From: an uncultured Muribaculaceae bacterium
GTDB lineage: Bacteria > Bacteroidota > Bacteroidia > Bacteroidales > Muribaculaceae
Direction of reading: 5' to 3'
Assembly: GCA_910576775.1 (NCBI GenBank)
Contig: CAJTJV010000017.1
Coordinates: forward strand, 1-55,810
DNA: 55,810 nucleotides
Shown: positions 16,886 to 25,539 of the stretch, in pieces
Layout of the letters: each line of letters begins with the position of its first letter
Position numbering within the stretch: position 1 is the first letter of the stretch
Position numbers and translations under genes: made by a program
The notes under the pieces: model-generated
The model's input: the letters and a program-made list of their open reading frames with translations, nothing else
Databases searched by the model: none
Told to the model about the DNA's origin: nothing

Positions 16886-19042
16886 ATGAAAACCTACGAA
16901 ACCAAAGAAATTAAAAACATAGTCTTGCTCGGAAGCAAAGGCTCGGGAAAAACCACACTCGCAGAAGCAATGCTCTACGAGTGTGGAGTTATAAAACGTC
17001 GCGGTACCGTTCTGGCAAAAAACACGGTTACCGACTATTTCCCCGTTGAAAAAGAATATGGATATTCCGTATTCTCCACTGTATTCTACGCTGAATTTCT
17101 CAACAAGAAGCTCAACGTTATCGACTGCCCCGGTGCCGACGATTTCGTGGGAAGCGCCATTACAGCACTGAATGTAACCGATACCGGTGTGATTCTTATA
17201 AATGCACAATACGGCGTCGAGGTAGGCACACAGAATATATTCCGTACCGCATCCGGCCTGAAGAAACCAATTATCTTCGCCATGAACCAGTTGGACGGCG
17301 AAAAAGCTGATTACGAAAACGTACTCGAGCAGATGCGAGATGTTTTCGGCTCTAAAGTCGTGCCCGTACAGTATCCGCTCGCAAGCGGCCCCGGATTCAA
17401 CTCAATGATTGACGTTCTTCTTATGAAGAAATATTCATGGGGACCAGAAGGCGGCACTCCTACCATTGAGGACATACCGGCTGAAGAAATGGAACGCGCC
17501 AACGAGATGCACCGTGCACTCGTCGAGGCTGCCGCTGAAAATGACGAGACTTTGATGGAAAAATTCTTTGAGGAGGAACACCTCACGGAAGATGAACTCC
17601 GTCTTGGCATCCGCAAAGGTCTTATAGAGAACTCCATTTACCCCCTCTTCTGTGTCAGCGCCGAAAAAGATATGGGCGTACGACGCATGATGGAATTCCT
17701 CGGCAATGTGGTACCATTTGTGGATGATATGCCCGCTCCTGTTGACACCGCCGGTGAAGAAATCAAACCAGACAGCAACGGTCCTCTCTCCATCTTTGTA
17801 TTCAAGACAACCGTAGAACCACATATCGGCGAAGTAAGCTACTTTAAGGTTATGTCCGGCACACTCAAAGCCGGAGCTGACCTCGAAAATATCACACGCG
17901 GTACCAAGGAACGCTTCGCCCAACTTTTCTGCGTATGCGGCCAAATCCGCACGGCAGTGGACGAGCTAAAAGCCGGCGACATAGGTGCTTCCGTCAAACT
18001 GAAAGACGTCAGAACCGGCAATACCCTCGACGAGAAAGGCTGTGAGATTGCTTTCGATTTTATCAAATACCCCGCTCCGAAATACCAGCGTGCTATCCGC
18101 CCCGTAACCGAGAGCGACGCAGAGAAGCTCAGCGGCATCCTCACACGCATGCATGAAGAAGATCCCACATGGCAGGTTGAGCAGAGCAAGGAACTCAAGC
18201 AGACCATTCTTTCAGGCCAGGGCGAATTCCATCTCCGCACTCTCAAATGGAGAGTCGAGAACAACGACAAGCTTCCTATAGTATTTGAGGAACCGAAGAT
18301 TCCCTACCGCGAGACCATTACAAAAGCTGCCCGCGCAGACTATCGTCACAAGAAACAATCAGGAGGCGCCGGCCAGTTCGGCGAGGTACATCTTATAGTA
18401 GAACCTTACACTGAAGGAATGCCCGCTCCCGACACTTACAAATTCGGCAATCAGGAGTTCAAGATGAACGTGCGAGACACTCAGGAGATACCTCTCGCAT
18501 GGGGCGGTAAACTCGTTGTTTACAACTGCATCGTAGGCGGTGCCATCGACGCACGCTTTATTCCGGCCATCGTCAAAGGACTTATGGATCGTATGGAGCA
18601 GGGACCTCTTACAGGTTCCTACGCCCGCGACGTACGTGTCTGCATCTATGACGGCAAAATGCACCCGGTGGACTCCAATGAAATTTCTTTCCGCCTCGCA
18701 GGACGCAACGCTTTCAGTCAGGCATTCCGTGAAGCGAATCCGAAAGTTCTCGAACCGGTATATGACGTAGAGGTGCTCGTTCCGGCAGATGTGATGGGCG
18801 ACGTGATGAGTGACCTTCAGGGACGCCGTGCCATAATTATGGGTATGAGCAGTGACAACGGTTTTGAAAAGATTTCCGCCAAAGTTCCTTTGAAAGAAAT
18901 GTCGAGCTATTCAACCTCACTCAGTTCTATTACAGGCGGTCGGTCATCATTCACGATGAAATTCGCATCATACGAACTCGTTCCCGGCGACGTACAGGAG
19001 AAGCTTCTCAAAGAATACGCCGAAAAGAACACCGAAGAATAA
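16886..19042 (+). CDS. fusA2: EF-G paralogue (EF-G2 type translocation factor)
   Basis: The product (718 aa) has all five EF-G domains, but its G domain departs from canonical EF-G. G1 is GSKGSGKT (16-23), the DTPGHVDF motif is DCPGADDF (80-87) with alanine at the place of the catalytic histidine, G4 is NQLD (134-137), and the switch I threonine is replaced in EYGYSV. This fits the Bacteroides EF-G2, which is reported to support ribosomal translocation without GTP hydrolysis and to matter during starvation and gut colonisation. A tetracycline-resistance type protein is unlikely. It is monocistronic. Confidence 0.85.
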   Translation: MKTYETKEIKNIVLLGSKGSGKTTLAEAMLYECGVIKRRGTVLAKNTVTDYFPVEKEYGYSVFSTVFYAEFLNKKLNVIDCPGADDFVGSAITALNVTDTGVILINAQYGVEVGTQNIFRTASGLKKPIIFAMNQLDGEKADYENVLEQMRDVFGSKVVPVQYPLASGPGFNSMIDVLLMKKYSWGPEGGTPTIEDIPAEEMERANEMHRALVEAAAENDETLMEKFFEEEHLTEDELRLGIRKGLIENSIYPLFCVSAEKDMGVRRMMEFLGNVVPFVDDMPAPVDTAGEEIKPDSNGPLSIFVFKTTVEPHIGEVSYFKVMSGTLKAGADLENITRGTKERFAQLFCVCGQIRTAVDELKAGDIGASVKLKDVRTGNTLDEKGCEIAFDFIKYPAPKYQRAIRPVTESDAEKLSGILTRMHEEDPTWQVEQSKELKQTILSGQGEFHLRTLKWRVENNDKLPIVFEEPKIPYRETITKAARADYRHKKQSGGAGQFGEVHLIVEPYTEGMPAPDTYKFGNQEFKMNVRDTQEIPLAWGGKLVVYNCIVGGAIDARFIPAIVKGLMDRMEQGPLTGSYARDVRVCIYDGKMHPVDSNEISFRLAGRNAFSQAFREANPKVLEPVYDVEVLVPADVMGDVMSDLQGRRAIIMGMSSDNGFEKISAKVPLKEMSSYSTSLSSITGGRSSFTMKFASYELVPGDVQEKLLKEYAEKNTEE

Positions 19043-19064
19043 TCCACAGAACATATAACCCGAA

Positions 19065-19098
19065 CAAAAGGCCTCGACAATGCTGCCGAGGCCTTTTG
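19065..19098. terminator. bidirectional terminator between fusA2 and the FNT gene
   Basis: CAAAAGGCCTCG (19065-19076) pairs perfectly with CGAGGCCTTTTG (19087-19098). A-rich and T-rich ends serve both convergent genes. Confidence 0.88.
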
Positions 19099-19116
19099 TT
19101 GCTCATATGAAATAAA

Positions 19117-19704
19117 TCACTCTTGTTGTTCGCCTTTAAGGAAACGCGTATATGTAGGCATGTTCCCCCCTATGGAATTGCCGATTATCGAAGCTATCCA
19201 ACACGGAATCACCTCTAAATAACGGCCATCGGCGGCATAATACACAATATCCGCGATACAGTGCGGGAAGCCACAGATAATGAATGTCGGAATACCGAGA
19301 AGTAATGGAATCCACTGCCCCTGTCTGGCATATTTCACCGAAACCGTCATTATAAAGCCACACCCGATTGAATACAGCAGACAAAGTCCGAATCCGGAGG
19401 CCAAACGGACATCAACGACAGAATGCGCCGCCTCTACAGTAGTCGGATTGGCAAGTGCAAATACAGAGGCCAATATCGCTCCGACAAAATTTAGCGATAT
19501 TATTTTCAAAAGCTTAATTATATCCGAACTGAATCCTACGGCTCCGGTAAAAAGCGGCCATTTTGAAAGCACTATCGTGGATAGTCCGAAAGCAAATAGT
19601 GCAGCACCGATAAGCTGTCCGCCGCGAAGAAAACACACCGCAGCAATACCGATAGAAAAACCGGCAAGAACGGGATTGATGATACCTGTGATTTTAGAGT
19701 GCAT
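19117..19704 (-). CDS. short formate/nitrite transporter family protein
   Basis: The 195-residue product is almost entirely membrane helices. GFPHCIADIVYY resembles the FNT signature that carries the central histidine, and IGNSIGGNMPTY the final conserved segment. FNT channels are pentamers conducting formate, nitrite or hydrosulfide. Usual members have 260-290 residues, so this one has short loops and perhaps fewer helices; it belongs to the shorter branch seen in gut Bacteroidales. The substrate is unknown. Divergent from the DUF5106 operon. Confidence 0.75.
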   Translation of the reverse strand: MHSKITGIINPVLAGFSIGIAAVCFLRGGQLIGAALFAFGLSTIVLSKWPLFTGAVGFSSDIIKLLKIISLNFVGAILASVFALANPTTVEAAHSVVDVRLASGFGLCLLYSIGCGFIMTVSVKYARQGQWIPLLLGIPTFIICGFPHCIADIVYYAADGRYLEVIPCWIASIIGNSIGGNMPTYTRFLKGEQQE

Positions 19705-19765
19705 TATTGTGATAAGGTTTTGGATTTTCAGTGCAGTCCCGAATATGGAATTCTGAAATATTGCG

Positions 19766-19773
19766 CAAAATTA
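19766..19773 (-). promoter_or_regulatory. -7 box of the FNT gene
   Basis: The minus strand reads TAATTTTG 61 bases before the start codon, matching TAnnTTTG. Confidence 0.45.
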
Positions 19774-19855
19774 GCACATTCAATCAAATATCACAAGCAC
19801 ATTGTACATCCCGCCTGATTATAAAGAACTTATAATATCATCCATGAAAAATGAT

Positions 19856-19886
19856 TTTGTACGATAATGTTTTTTTTCTAAATTTG
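19856..19886 (+). promoter_or_regulatory. promoter of the DUF5106-mnmA operon
   Basis: TTTG (19856-19859), 19 bases, then TAAATTTG (19879-19886): an exact match to the Bacteroidota consensus. It lies 38 bases before the chosen start of the first gene. Confidence 0.8.
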
Positions 19887-19924
19887 TACCGTAGTATGCA
19901 CAAATGCATGACAAAATAGAAATG

Positions 19925-20830
19925 ATGAAAAAAATATTATACACAATCCTTCTCACACTCTCGGCCATAATCGTGACCGTCCCCGCAAAAACCGCCGAGC
20001 CACTTTTTTCCTACCCTATACCACCGGATTCGATGCAGTATCTGCAACAGCGATGCGACTATATCATATCACGCTTTTGGGACAGATGCAATTTCGACCG
20101 TGCCATACGAGAGCCAGAGCGCTTCAATACCGATTTCGGAGCATGGGTCAACATCATGCCACATGCATCGTCCGATACTGTGTTCACTGCGATAGACAAT
20201 CTACTTGGTCGTTTTGCTAAAAAAAACGGCGACATAACCTTGCGACTGGCTCAAATGGCAGAGAACTGGCTTTATTCCGATACTTCAGAACTGATATCTG
20301 AAGAGCTGGTATTGCCTTTCGCCCGTGCAGCTGCATCTCACCGCAAGATTGACAAACAGGAAAAAGCACATTTCCGCAAACTGTTGCAGATTCTCGAATC
20401 ATCAATGGAAGGTGCTACCGTTCCCGATATAGAGTACATCCTTCCTGATAAATCAAAAGGCAAACTACAGAATGTACCATCCGGTTCTATACTTATGATA
20501 TTCACCGAACCGCGCGAGGCTGTAAGTTCAATGGCTCGCCTGAGGCTCGATACGGATCCAAACACTCGTGCCCTGATAGAGAGCGGACAACTCCACATCA
20601 TAAACATATTTCCCGGCGAGCCTACCGAAGAATGGTTCAAAGATGCAGCCGAGTATCCATCCTCCTGGCTTAACGTTGCCATGCCGGAAGCCTCGGAATA
20701 TTTCAGAATATCATCCCTGCCTGAATTCTATTTCCTGAACTCCGAACGCAAGATTCTCAAAAAAGGGCTCACCCTCGACTATCTTCTGGGAGCATTCAGA
20801 GTAACCAACGAAAGCCGACAGAAAAAATGA
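19925..20830 (+). CDS. DUF5106-like exported protein with thioredoxin-like C-terminus
   Basis: The product has a signal peptide (MKKILYTILLTLSAIIVTVPAKTA), an all-helical middle (about 30-160, FWDRCNFDRAI, FGAWVNIMPHA) and a C-terminal half patterned like a thioredoxin fold (GSILMIFTEPR, LPEFYFLNSERKILKKG). The CxxC redox motif is absent, so it is unlikely to be an active oxidoreductase. I start at MKKIL; MM at 19922 is also possible. Its stop overlaps the mnmA start by four bases. It resembles DUF5106 proteins of Bacteroidales; no function is known. Confidence 0.72.
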   Translation: MKKILYTILLTLSAIIVTVPAKTAEPLFSYPIPPDSMQYLQQRCDYIISRFWDRCNFDRAIREPERFNTDFGAWVNIMPHASSDTVFTAIDNLLGRFAKKNGDITLRLAQMAENWLYSDTSELISEELVLPFARAAASHRKIDKQEKAHFRKLLQILESSMEGATVPDIEYILPDKSKGKLQNVPSGSILMIFTEPREAVSSMARLRLDTDPNTRALIESGQLHIINIFPGEPTEEWFKDAAEYPSSWLNVAMPEASEYFRISSLPEFYFLNSERKILKKGLTLDYLLGAFRVTNESRQKK

Positions 20831-21936
20831 GCGCGCGCAAGAGCATAGCAGTTCTGATATCCGGCGGCGTCGACAGCGCAGTAGTCACCCATACACTCGC
20901 CGAGCAAGGTGATCTCGACCTTCATCTGTTTTACATACGCATCGGTCTCGACAACGACGAGGGCGATTGTTCCGCAGAAGAGGATATTGAAATGTGCAGT
21001 CTTATAGCACGTCGCTACGGTCTGCCTTTCGACGTTGTGTCACTCCACCAGGAATATTGGGATAATGTAATGGCATACGCTCTCGATACAGTAAAGAAAG
21101 GATTGACACCTAATCCCGATATAATGTGCAATTCGATTATCAAATTCGGATATTTCGAAGAGCGTTGGGGACATGAATTCGACCTTACCGCTACCGGACA
21201 TTATGCCACAACCATAATCGACGAAAAAGGTCGCAAATGGCTTGGAACTGCAATCGATCCTGTCAAAGACCAGACCGATTTTCTGGCGCGCATAACCGGA
21301 GAGCAGCTCCGTCACCTGATATTTCCACTCGGCGACATTCCAAAAGCCGATGTACGCAGAATAGCCGCCGAAGCCAAGCTTCCCAATGCTCAGCGACGCG
21401 ACTCTCAAGGGATATGCTTTCTTGGCAAGATAAATTACAACGATTTTCTACGCCGTCATCTCGGAGAACGTCCTGGACCGATTGTGGAAATAGAGACAGG
21501 ACGCAAACTCGGAGAGCACCGCGGTTACTGGTTCCATACCATAGGACAACGCAAAGGTCTCGGCCTCAGCGGAGGTCCGTGGTTCGTTGTGCGCAAAAAC
21601 ATTGACGACAACGTGATATTCGTATCTCGTGGTTATGATACCGAAAAACAATATGGCCGTACGCTCCATCTTGCTGAAATGCAATTCATCACCATGAATC
21701 CATGGGACAATATTGCTGACAGCCCCGACGGCATAGCCATTACTTTCAAGAACCGCCACTCGCCGGAATTTCTTCCCGGCAGAATTAAACGCGTTGTTGG
21801 AACTGAACACGAGTATGTCATAAATTCAGATGTGAAGGTACAAGGCATCGCACCCGGACAGTTCGCTGCCATCTACGATACAAACCACCGAATCTGCTAC
21901 GGCTCAGGCATAATCAGCGGAGCCGAAATAAAATAA
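20827..21936 (+). CDS. mnmA: tRNA-specific 2-thiouridylase
   Basis: The product (369 aa) activates U34 of Lys, Glu and Gln tRNAs with ATP and inserts sulfur. It has the PP-loop SGGVDSAV (13-20), the first catalytic cysteine in MCNSIIKFG and the second in GICFLGK, then the beta-barrel C-terminal part. Start and previous stop overlap as ATGA, which suggests coupled translation. Confidence 0.96.
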   Translation: MSARKSIAVLISGGVDSAVVTHTLAEQGDLDLHLFYIRIGLDNDEGDCSAEEDIEMCSLIARRYGLPFDVVSLHQEYWDNVMAYALDTVKKGLTPNPDIMCNSIIKFGYFEERWGHEFDLTATGHYATTIIDEKGRKWLGTAIDPVKDQTDFLARITGEQLRHLIFPLGDIPKADVRRIAAEAKLPNAQRRDSQGICFLGKINYNDFLRRHLGERPGPIVEIETGRKLGEHRGYWFHTIGQRKGLGLSGGPWFVVRKNIDDNVIFVSRGYDTEKQYGRTLHLAEMQFITMNPWDNIADSPDGIAITFKNRHSPEFLPGRIKRVVGTEHEYVINSDVKVQGIAPGQFAAIYDTNHRICYGSGIISGAEIK

Positions 21937-21940
21937 CACC

Positions 21941-22597
21941 ATGGAGCAAAGAATCCGCATCCACGTCCTCGGGCTGTCGTACAGCCAGCTTCAGTCCGGA
22001 GCCTACGCTCTGATACTTGCAGAAGACAGAGGCCCGCGACGCATACCAATAATAATCGGCGCCGCCGAAGCCCAATCTATAGCCGTAGCACTCGAGGCAA
22101 TCCATACTCCCCGCCCTCTTACCCACGATCTATTCGTTAGCTTCGCCCATGCCTTCGGAGTAAAATTGAAAGAGGTTTACATCTACAAATTCGAGGACGG
22201 AATATTTTCATCCGAACTTACATTCAGCGACGGCAACCGCACTGTGCAAATTGACGCACGAACATCCGATGCCATAGCAATAGCAATCCGCACCCATACA
22301 TCCATTTTCACGTCTAAAGATATTATCGAGCGTACAGGATTCATAATCGATGAAGAAGAATTGCGCCGCAGTGATGACGAATTCATTGACGATGACGATA
22401 TTGAAGAGGATGCTATAATGCAAAGCGAACGCGATGACTACCACGCCGAGCCAAATCCGGAAAAATTCACAATCGAAGAACTCGAAAGAACGCTTACAGA
22501 CCTTATCGACAAGGAAGACTATGAGGAAGCCGCACGCATAAGCGAGATTCTGAACCGCAAGAAGGAACAACGAGACACAGACAACAACCAAGCATAA
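21941..22597 (+). CDS. bifunctional nuclease (DUF151) domain protein with UvrB/UvrC motif
   Basis: The product (218 aa) has the DUF151/BFN domain at residues 1-135 (LILAEDRGPRRIPIIIGAAEAQSIA, ALEAIHTPRPLTHDL, DARTSDAIAIAIR), an acidic linker (about 140-155) and a C-terminal UvrB/UvrC interaction helix pair (FTIEELERTLTDLIDKEDYEEAARISEIL). BFN proteins have been described as acting on both DNA and RNA; the biological role in Bacteroidales is not settled. It sits five bases after mnmA in the same operon. Confidence 0.88.
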   Translation: MEQRIRIHVLGLSYSQLQSGAYALILAEDRGPRRIPIIIGAAEAQSIAVALEAIHTPRPLTHDLFVSFAHAFGVKLKEVYIYKFEDGIFSSELTFSDGNRTVQIDARTSDAIAIAIRTHTSIFTSKDIIERTGFIIDEEELRRSDDEFIDDDDIEEDAIMQSERDDYHAEPNPEKFTIEELERTLTDLIDKEDYEEAARISEILNRKKEQRDTDNNQA

Positions 22598-22619
22598 CAG
22601 TATAAACAGCCACTATATT

Positions 22620-23999
22620 ATGACAAAAACCGCAGCCAAAGTGCGCCTGACAGCAATGAATTTCCTTGAGTTTGCAGTATGGGGCGCCTATCTGATTTCA
22701 ATGGGTATGTTCCTGGCAAATAACGGCCTCGGAGATAAAGTATTCTGGTTCTATACCGTCCAGGGTCTTGTCTCCATAATCATGCCTGCCCTTATCGGAA
22801 TCGTAGCAGACAGATGGATTCCCGCTCAGCTTACCCTAAGCTTGTGCCACTTAATCGCCGGCGGTTTCATGGCTGCGACAGGCTTTGAATGCGCAACCGC
22901 ACTTGCGACAACAGGAACCCTTGCAGGATCGTTCTCAACGATATTTACACTTTATACAGTTTCCGTGGCATTCTTCATGCCTACAATAGGCCTCAGCAAC
23001 TCGGTTGCTTTCAATGTACTCGAACAGAACGGTCTTGATACCGTAAAGGATTTTCCTCCAATACGCGTATTTGGTACTGTCGGCTTCATTTTTGCAGAAC
23101 TTCTCGTAAATTTCGTCTCTATAGATGGAGTTGCCATCCAATTTACCGCCAACCAATTCTACACCTCCGGACTATTAAGTATCCTATTGGCTCTCTACTG
23201 CCTGACACTGCCTAAATGTCCGTGCCGTCCGGATTCAAACCGCAGCCTCGCCGATGCACTCGGCCTGAAAGCATTCAGGCTCTTCAAACGCCGCGACATG
23301 GCGATATTCTTTATTTTCAGTATGCTTCTTGGAGTATCGCTCCAGATTACAAACAGTTACGGTTCCGATTTCATCAATTTCTTCTCCAATGAATCCCTTA
23401 CAGAGTATGCACACGGATTTATGGACGGATGGTGGGCTCGCAACCCGACATTCCTTATCAGCATCTCACAATGCGCCGAGGCCCTTTGCATCCTTGCAAT
23501 ACCCTACTGTCTGAAACGCTTCGGCATCAAGGGTGTTATGCTCATGGCAATGTTCGCCTGGGTACTGCGTTTCGGCTTCTTCGGCATCGGCGACACCAAT
23601 TTCCCGGGTGTACTCTTCCTCTTCCTCTCCTGCATCGTCTATGGCGTTGCCTTCGATTTCTTCAACGTTTCAGGAGGTCTTTATGTCGACAAGCAGACCG
23701 ACCCGGCTCAGCGCTCGTCGGCACAAGGTCTGTTCATGCTTATGACTAACGGCATCGGCGCATCGCTCGGAACATTTATAGCCGGTACCTGTGTAGTGAA
23801 CAAACTTGTAAAAGCCGACGGACTATCGCTTGAGCAGCAACTATCAGGCTGGCACGAATCCTGGCTCATTTTCGCCGCCTACGGTCTTGTGGTAGCAATC
23901 CTTTTCATGATTATCTTTAAGGACAAGCCAAGCACGGAATCCACCAAGAATATCGAAAAAGAAGAAAATCGGATAAATGCCGGAGGCATGACTGAATAA
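22620..23999 (+). CDS. nucleoside:proton symporter, NupG family
   Basis: The product (459 aa) has 12 predicted membrane helices and the NHS-family start (RLTAMNFLEFAVWGAYLISMGMFL). LRFGFFGIGD and a late FNVSGGLYVDKQTDPAQRSSAQGLFMLMTNGIGASLG are conserved in nucleoside permeases. It likely imports nucleosides across the inner membrane with protons. It is in the mnmA-kdsA operon but has no metabolic link to its neighbours that I can see. Confidence 0.9.
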   Translation: MTKTAAKVRLTAMNFLEFAVWGAYLISMGMFLANNGLGDKVFWFYTVQGLVSIIMPALIGIVADRWIPAQLTLSLCHLIAGGFMAATGFECATALATTGTLAGSFSTIFTLYTVSVAFFMPTIGLSNSVAFNVLEQNGLDTVKDFPPIRVFGTVGFIFAELLVNFVSIDGVAIQFTANQFYTSGLLSILLALYCLTLPKCPCRPDSNRSLADALGLKAFRLFKRRDMAIFFIFSMLLGVSLQITNSYGSDFINFFSNESLTEYAHGFMDGWWARNPTFLISISQCAEALCILAIPYCLKRFGIKGVMLMAMFAWVLRFGFFGIGDTNFPGVLFLFLSCIVYGVAFDFFNVSGGLYVDKQTDPAQRSSAQGLFMLMTNGIGASLGTFIAGTCVVNKLVKADGLSLEQQLSGWHESWLIFAAYGLVVAILFMIIFKDKPSTESTKNIEKEENRINAGGMTE

Positions 24000-24003
24000 T
24001 GTA

Positions 24004-24717
24004 ATGATACGTTTTTTTGCACCCGACATACTCACACAACCTATTCTTCCCGCAGAAGAGAGCGCACATGCAATCCGCGTATTACGTCGACGAGTCGGCG
24101 ACGAGCTTGAAGTCGTCGACGGCAATGGCAGTCTCTATCGTTGTCGCCTTGTCACCGAAGACGCCAAAGGCGCCTGTCTTGAAATAATCGAGTCAATAGC
24201 CCTTCCCAAGATATGGTCGCCTATCATCACTATCGCCGTGGCTCCGACAAAGCATTCCGACAGGATGGAATGGCTCGTTGAAAAGCTCACAGAAATCGGA
24301 GTTGACCGCATTGTGCCTTTACGTTGCGAGCACTCTGAACGGAAAGAGATAAAGGTCTCGAGACTGACGAAGATTGCGGTATCAGCAATGAAACAGTCAT
24401 TGAAAGCCGTCCTCCCCGAAATTTCCGAGACTATTGTATTCAAAGACTTTCTGTCGGAACAAAACAGCACCGAAAAATTCATAGGATATTGTGACTCAAA
24501 GACTGAACGCCGTCTGCTCGCGACAGCATATACACCCGGAGCCGACGTTACAATCCTTATCGGCCCGGAAGGTGATTTCTCTCAAACGGAAATAAAAGCG
24601 GCTGTAGACGCAGGCTTCGTTCCCGTCACAATGGGCGACAACCGCCTGCGTACAGAGACTGCGGCACTTGTCGGATGCGACACAATCCATATTGTAAATC
24701 AAATCTTCAATAAATAA
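24004..24717 (+). CDS. rsmE: 16S rRNA (uracil1498-N3)-methyltransferase
   Basis: The product (237 aa) has an N-terminal PUA-like domain (ESAHAIRVLRRRVGDELEVVDG) and a C-terminal SPOUT knot (LIGPEGDFSQTEIKAAVDAGF, TMGDNRLRTETAAL). It methylates U1498 in the small ribosomal RNA. Four bases separate it from the transporter, and its stop overlaps the kdsA start by one base. Confidence 0.95.
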   Translation: MIRFFAPDILTQPILPAEESAHAIRVLRRRVGDELEVVDGNGSLYRCRLVTEDAKGACLEIIESIALPKIWSPIITIAVAPTKHSDRMEWLVEKLTEIGVDRIVPLRCEHSERKEIKVSRLTKIAVSAMKQSLKAVLPEISETIVFKDFLSEQNSTEKFIGYCDSKTERRLLATAYTPGADVTILIGPEGDFSQTEIKAAVDAGFVPVTMGDNRLRTETAALVGCDTIHIVNQIFNK

Positions 24718-25538
24718 TGTCAACCACATTCAAGCACCTATGCGAGGATCCCGGCTTCTTTCTGATTGCCGGTCCCTGCGTAATAGAAGGCGAGGAAATG
24801 GCCTATAACATAGGCCGACAGATAAAAGACATATGTACCGAACTCGGCATCAAATACGTTTTTAAGGGAAGCTACCGCAAAGCAAACCGCTCCCGGCTCG
24901 ATTCTTTTACCGGAATCGGTGACCTTGAGGCTTTACGCATTCTCTCGGGCGTCGGCAAAGAAATCGGGGTGCCGGTAATCACAGACATACATTTACCGCA
25001 AGAAGCCGCCATGGCCGCCGACTTTGTCGACATTCTTCAGATTCCCGCATTCCTCTGCCGGCAGACAGACCTACTAACAGCGGCCGCACATACCGGAAAA
25101 GCCGTGAACATTAAGAAAGGGCAATTCATATCGCCTGAGTCAATGCGTTTTGCAGTTGACAAGGTGCGCTCCGGTGGCAATGACGACATTGCTGTGACAG
25201 AGCGCGGAACAACTTTCGGCTACGGCGATCTCGTCGTGGATTTCCGCGGTGTCCCTCAGATGCAAAAGGCATGCGAAGCCCCCGTAATCGTCGACTGCAC
25301 CCACTCCCTGCAGCAACCCAACTCCGCAAGCGGAGTCACCGGTGGCAAACCGGAACTTATCGAAACAATCGCACGAGCAGCAATCGCTACCGGCGCTGAC
25401 GGTCTTTTTATTGAAACACATCCCGATCCGGCAAACGCAAAAAGCGACGGAGCCAACATGCTCCGCCTCGATCTTATCGGCCCGCTCATGGAAAGGCTGA
25501 CAGCTATCAGACATACTATCGAATCATTTAATCGCTGA
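24717..25538 (+). CDS. kdsA: 3-deoxy-8-phosphooctulonate synthase
   Basis: The product (273 aa) condenses arabinose 5-phosphate with phosphoenolpyruvate to KDO 8-phosphate for lipopolysaccharide. Hallmarks are FLIAGPCVIE at the start, FKGSYRKANRSRLDSF, NIKKGQFISP, ERGTTFGYGDLVVDFR and FIETHPDPANAKSDG. Its presence shows a Gram-negative envelope. Confidence 0.96.
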   Translation: MSTTFKHLCEDPGFFLIAGPCVIEGEEMAYNIGRQIKDICTELGIKYVFKGSYRKANRSRLDSFTGIGDLEALRILSGVGKEIGVPVITDIHLPQEAAMAADFVDILQIPAFLCRQTDLLTAAAHTGKAVNIKKGQFISPESMRFAVDKVRSGGNDDIAVTERGTTFGYGDLVVDFRGVPQMQKACEAPVIVDCTHSLQQPNSASGVTGGKPELIETIARAAIATGADGLFIETHPDPANAKSDGANMLRLDLIGPLMERLTAIRHTIESFNR

Positions 25539-25539
25539 T

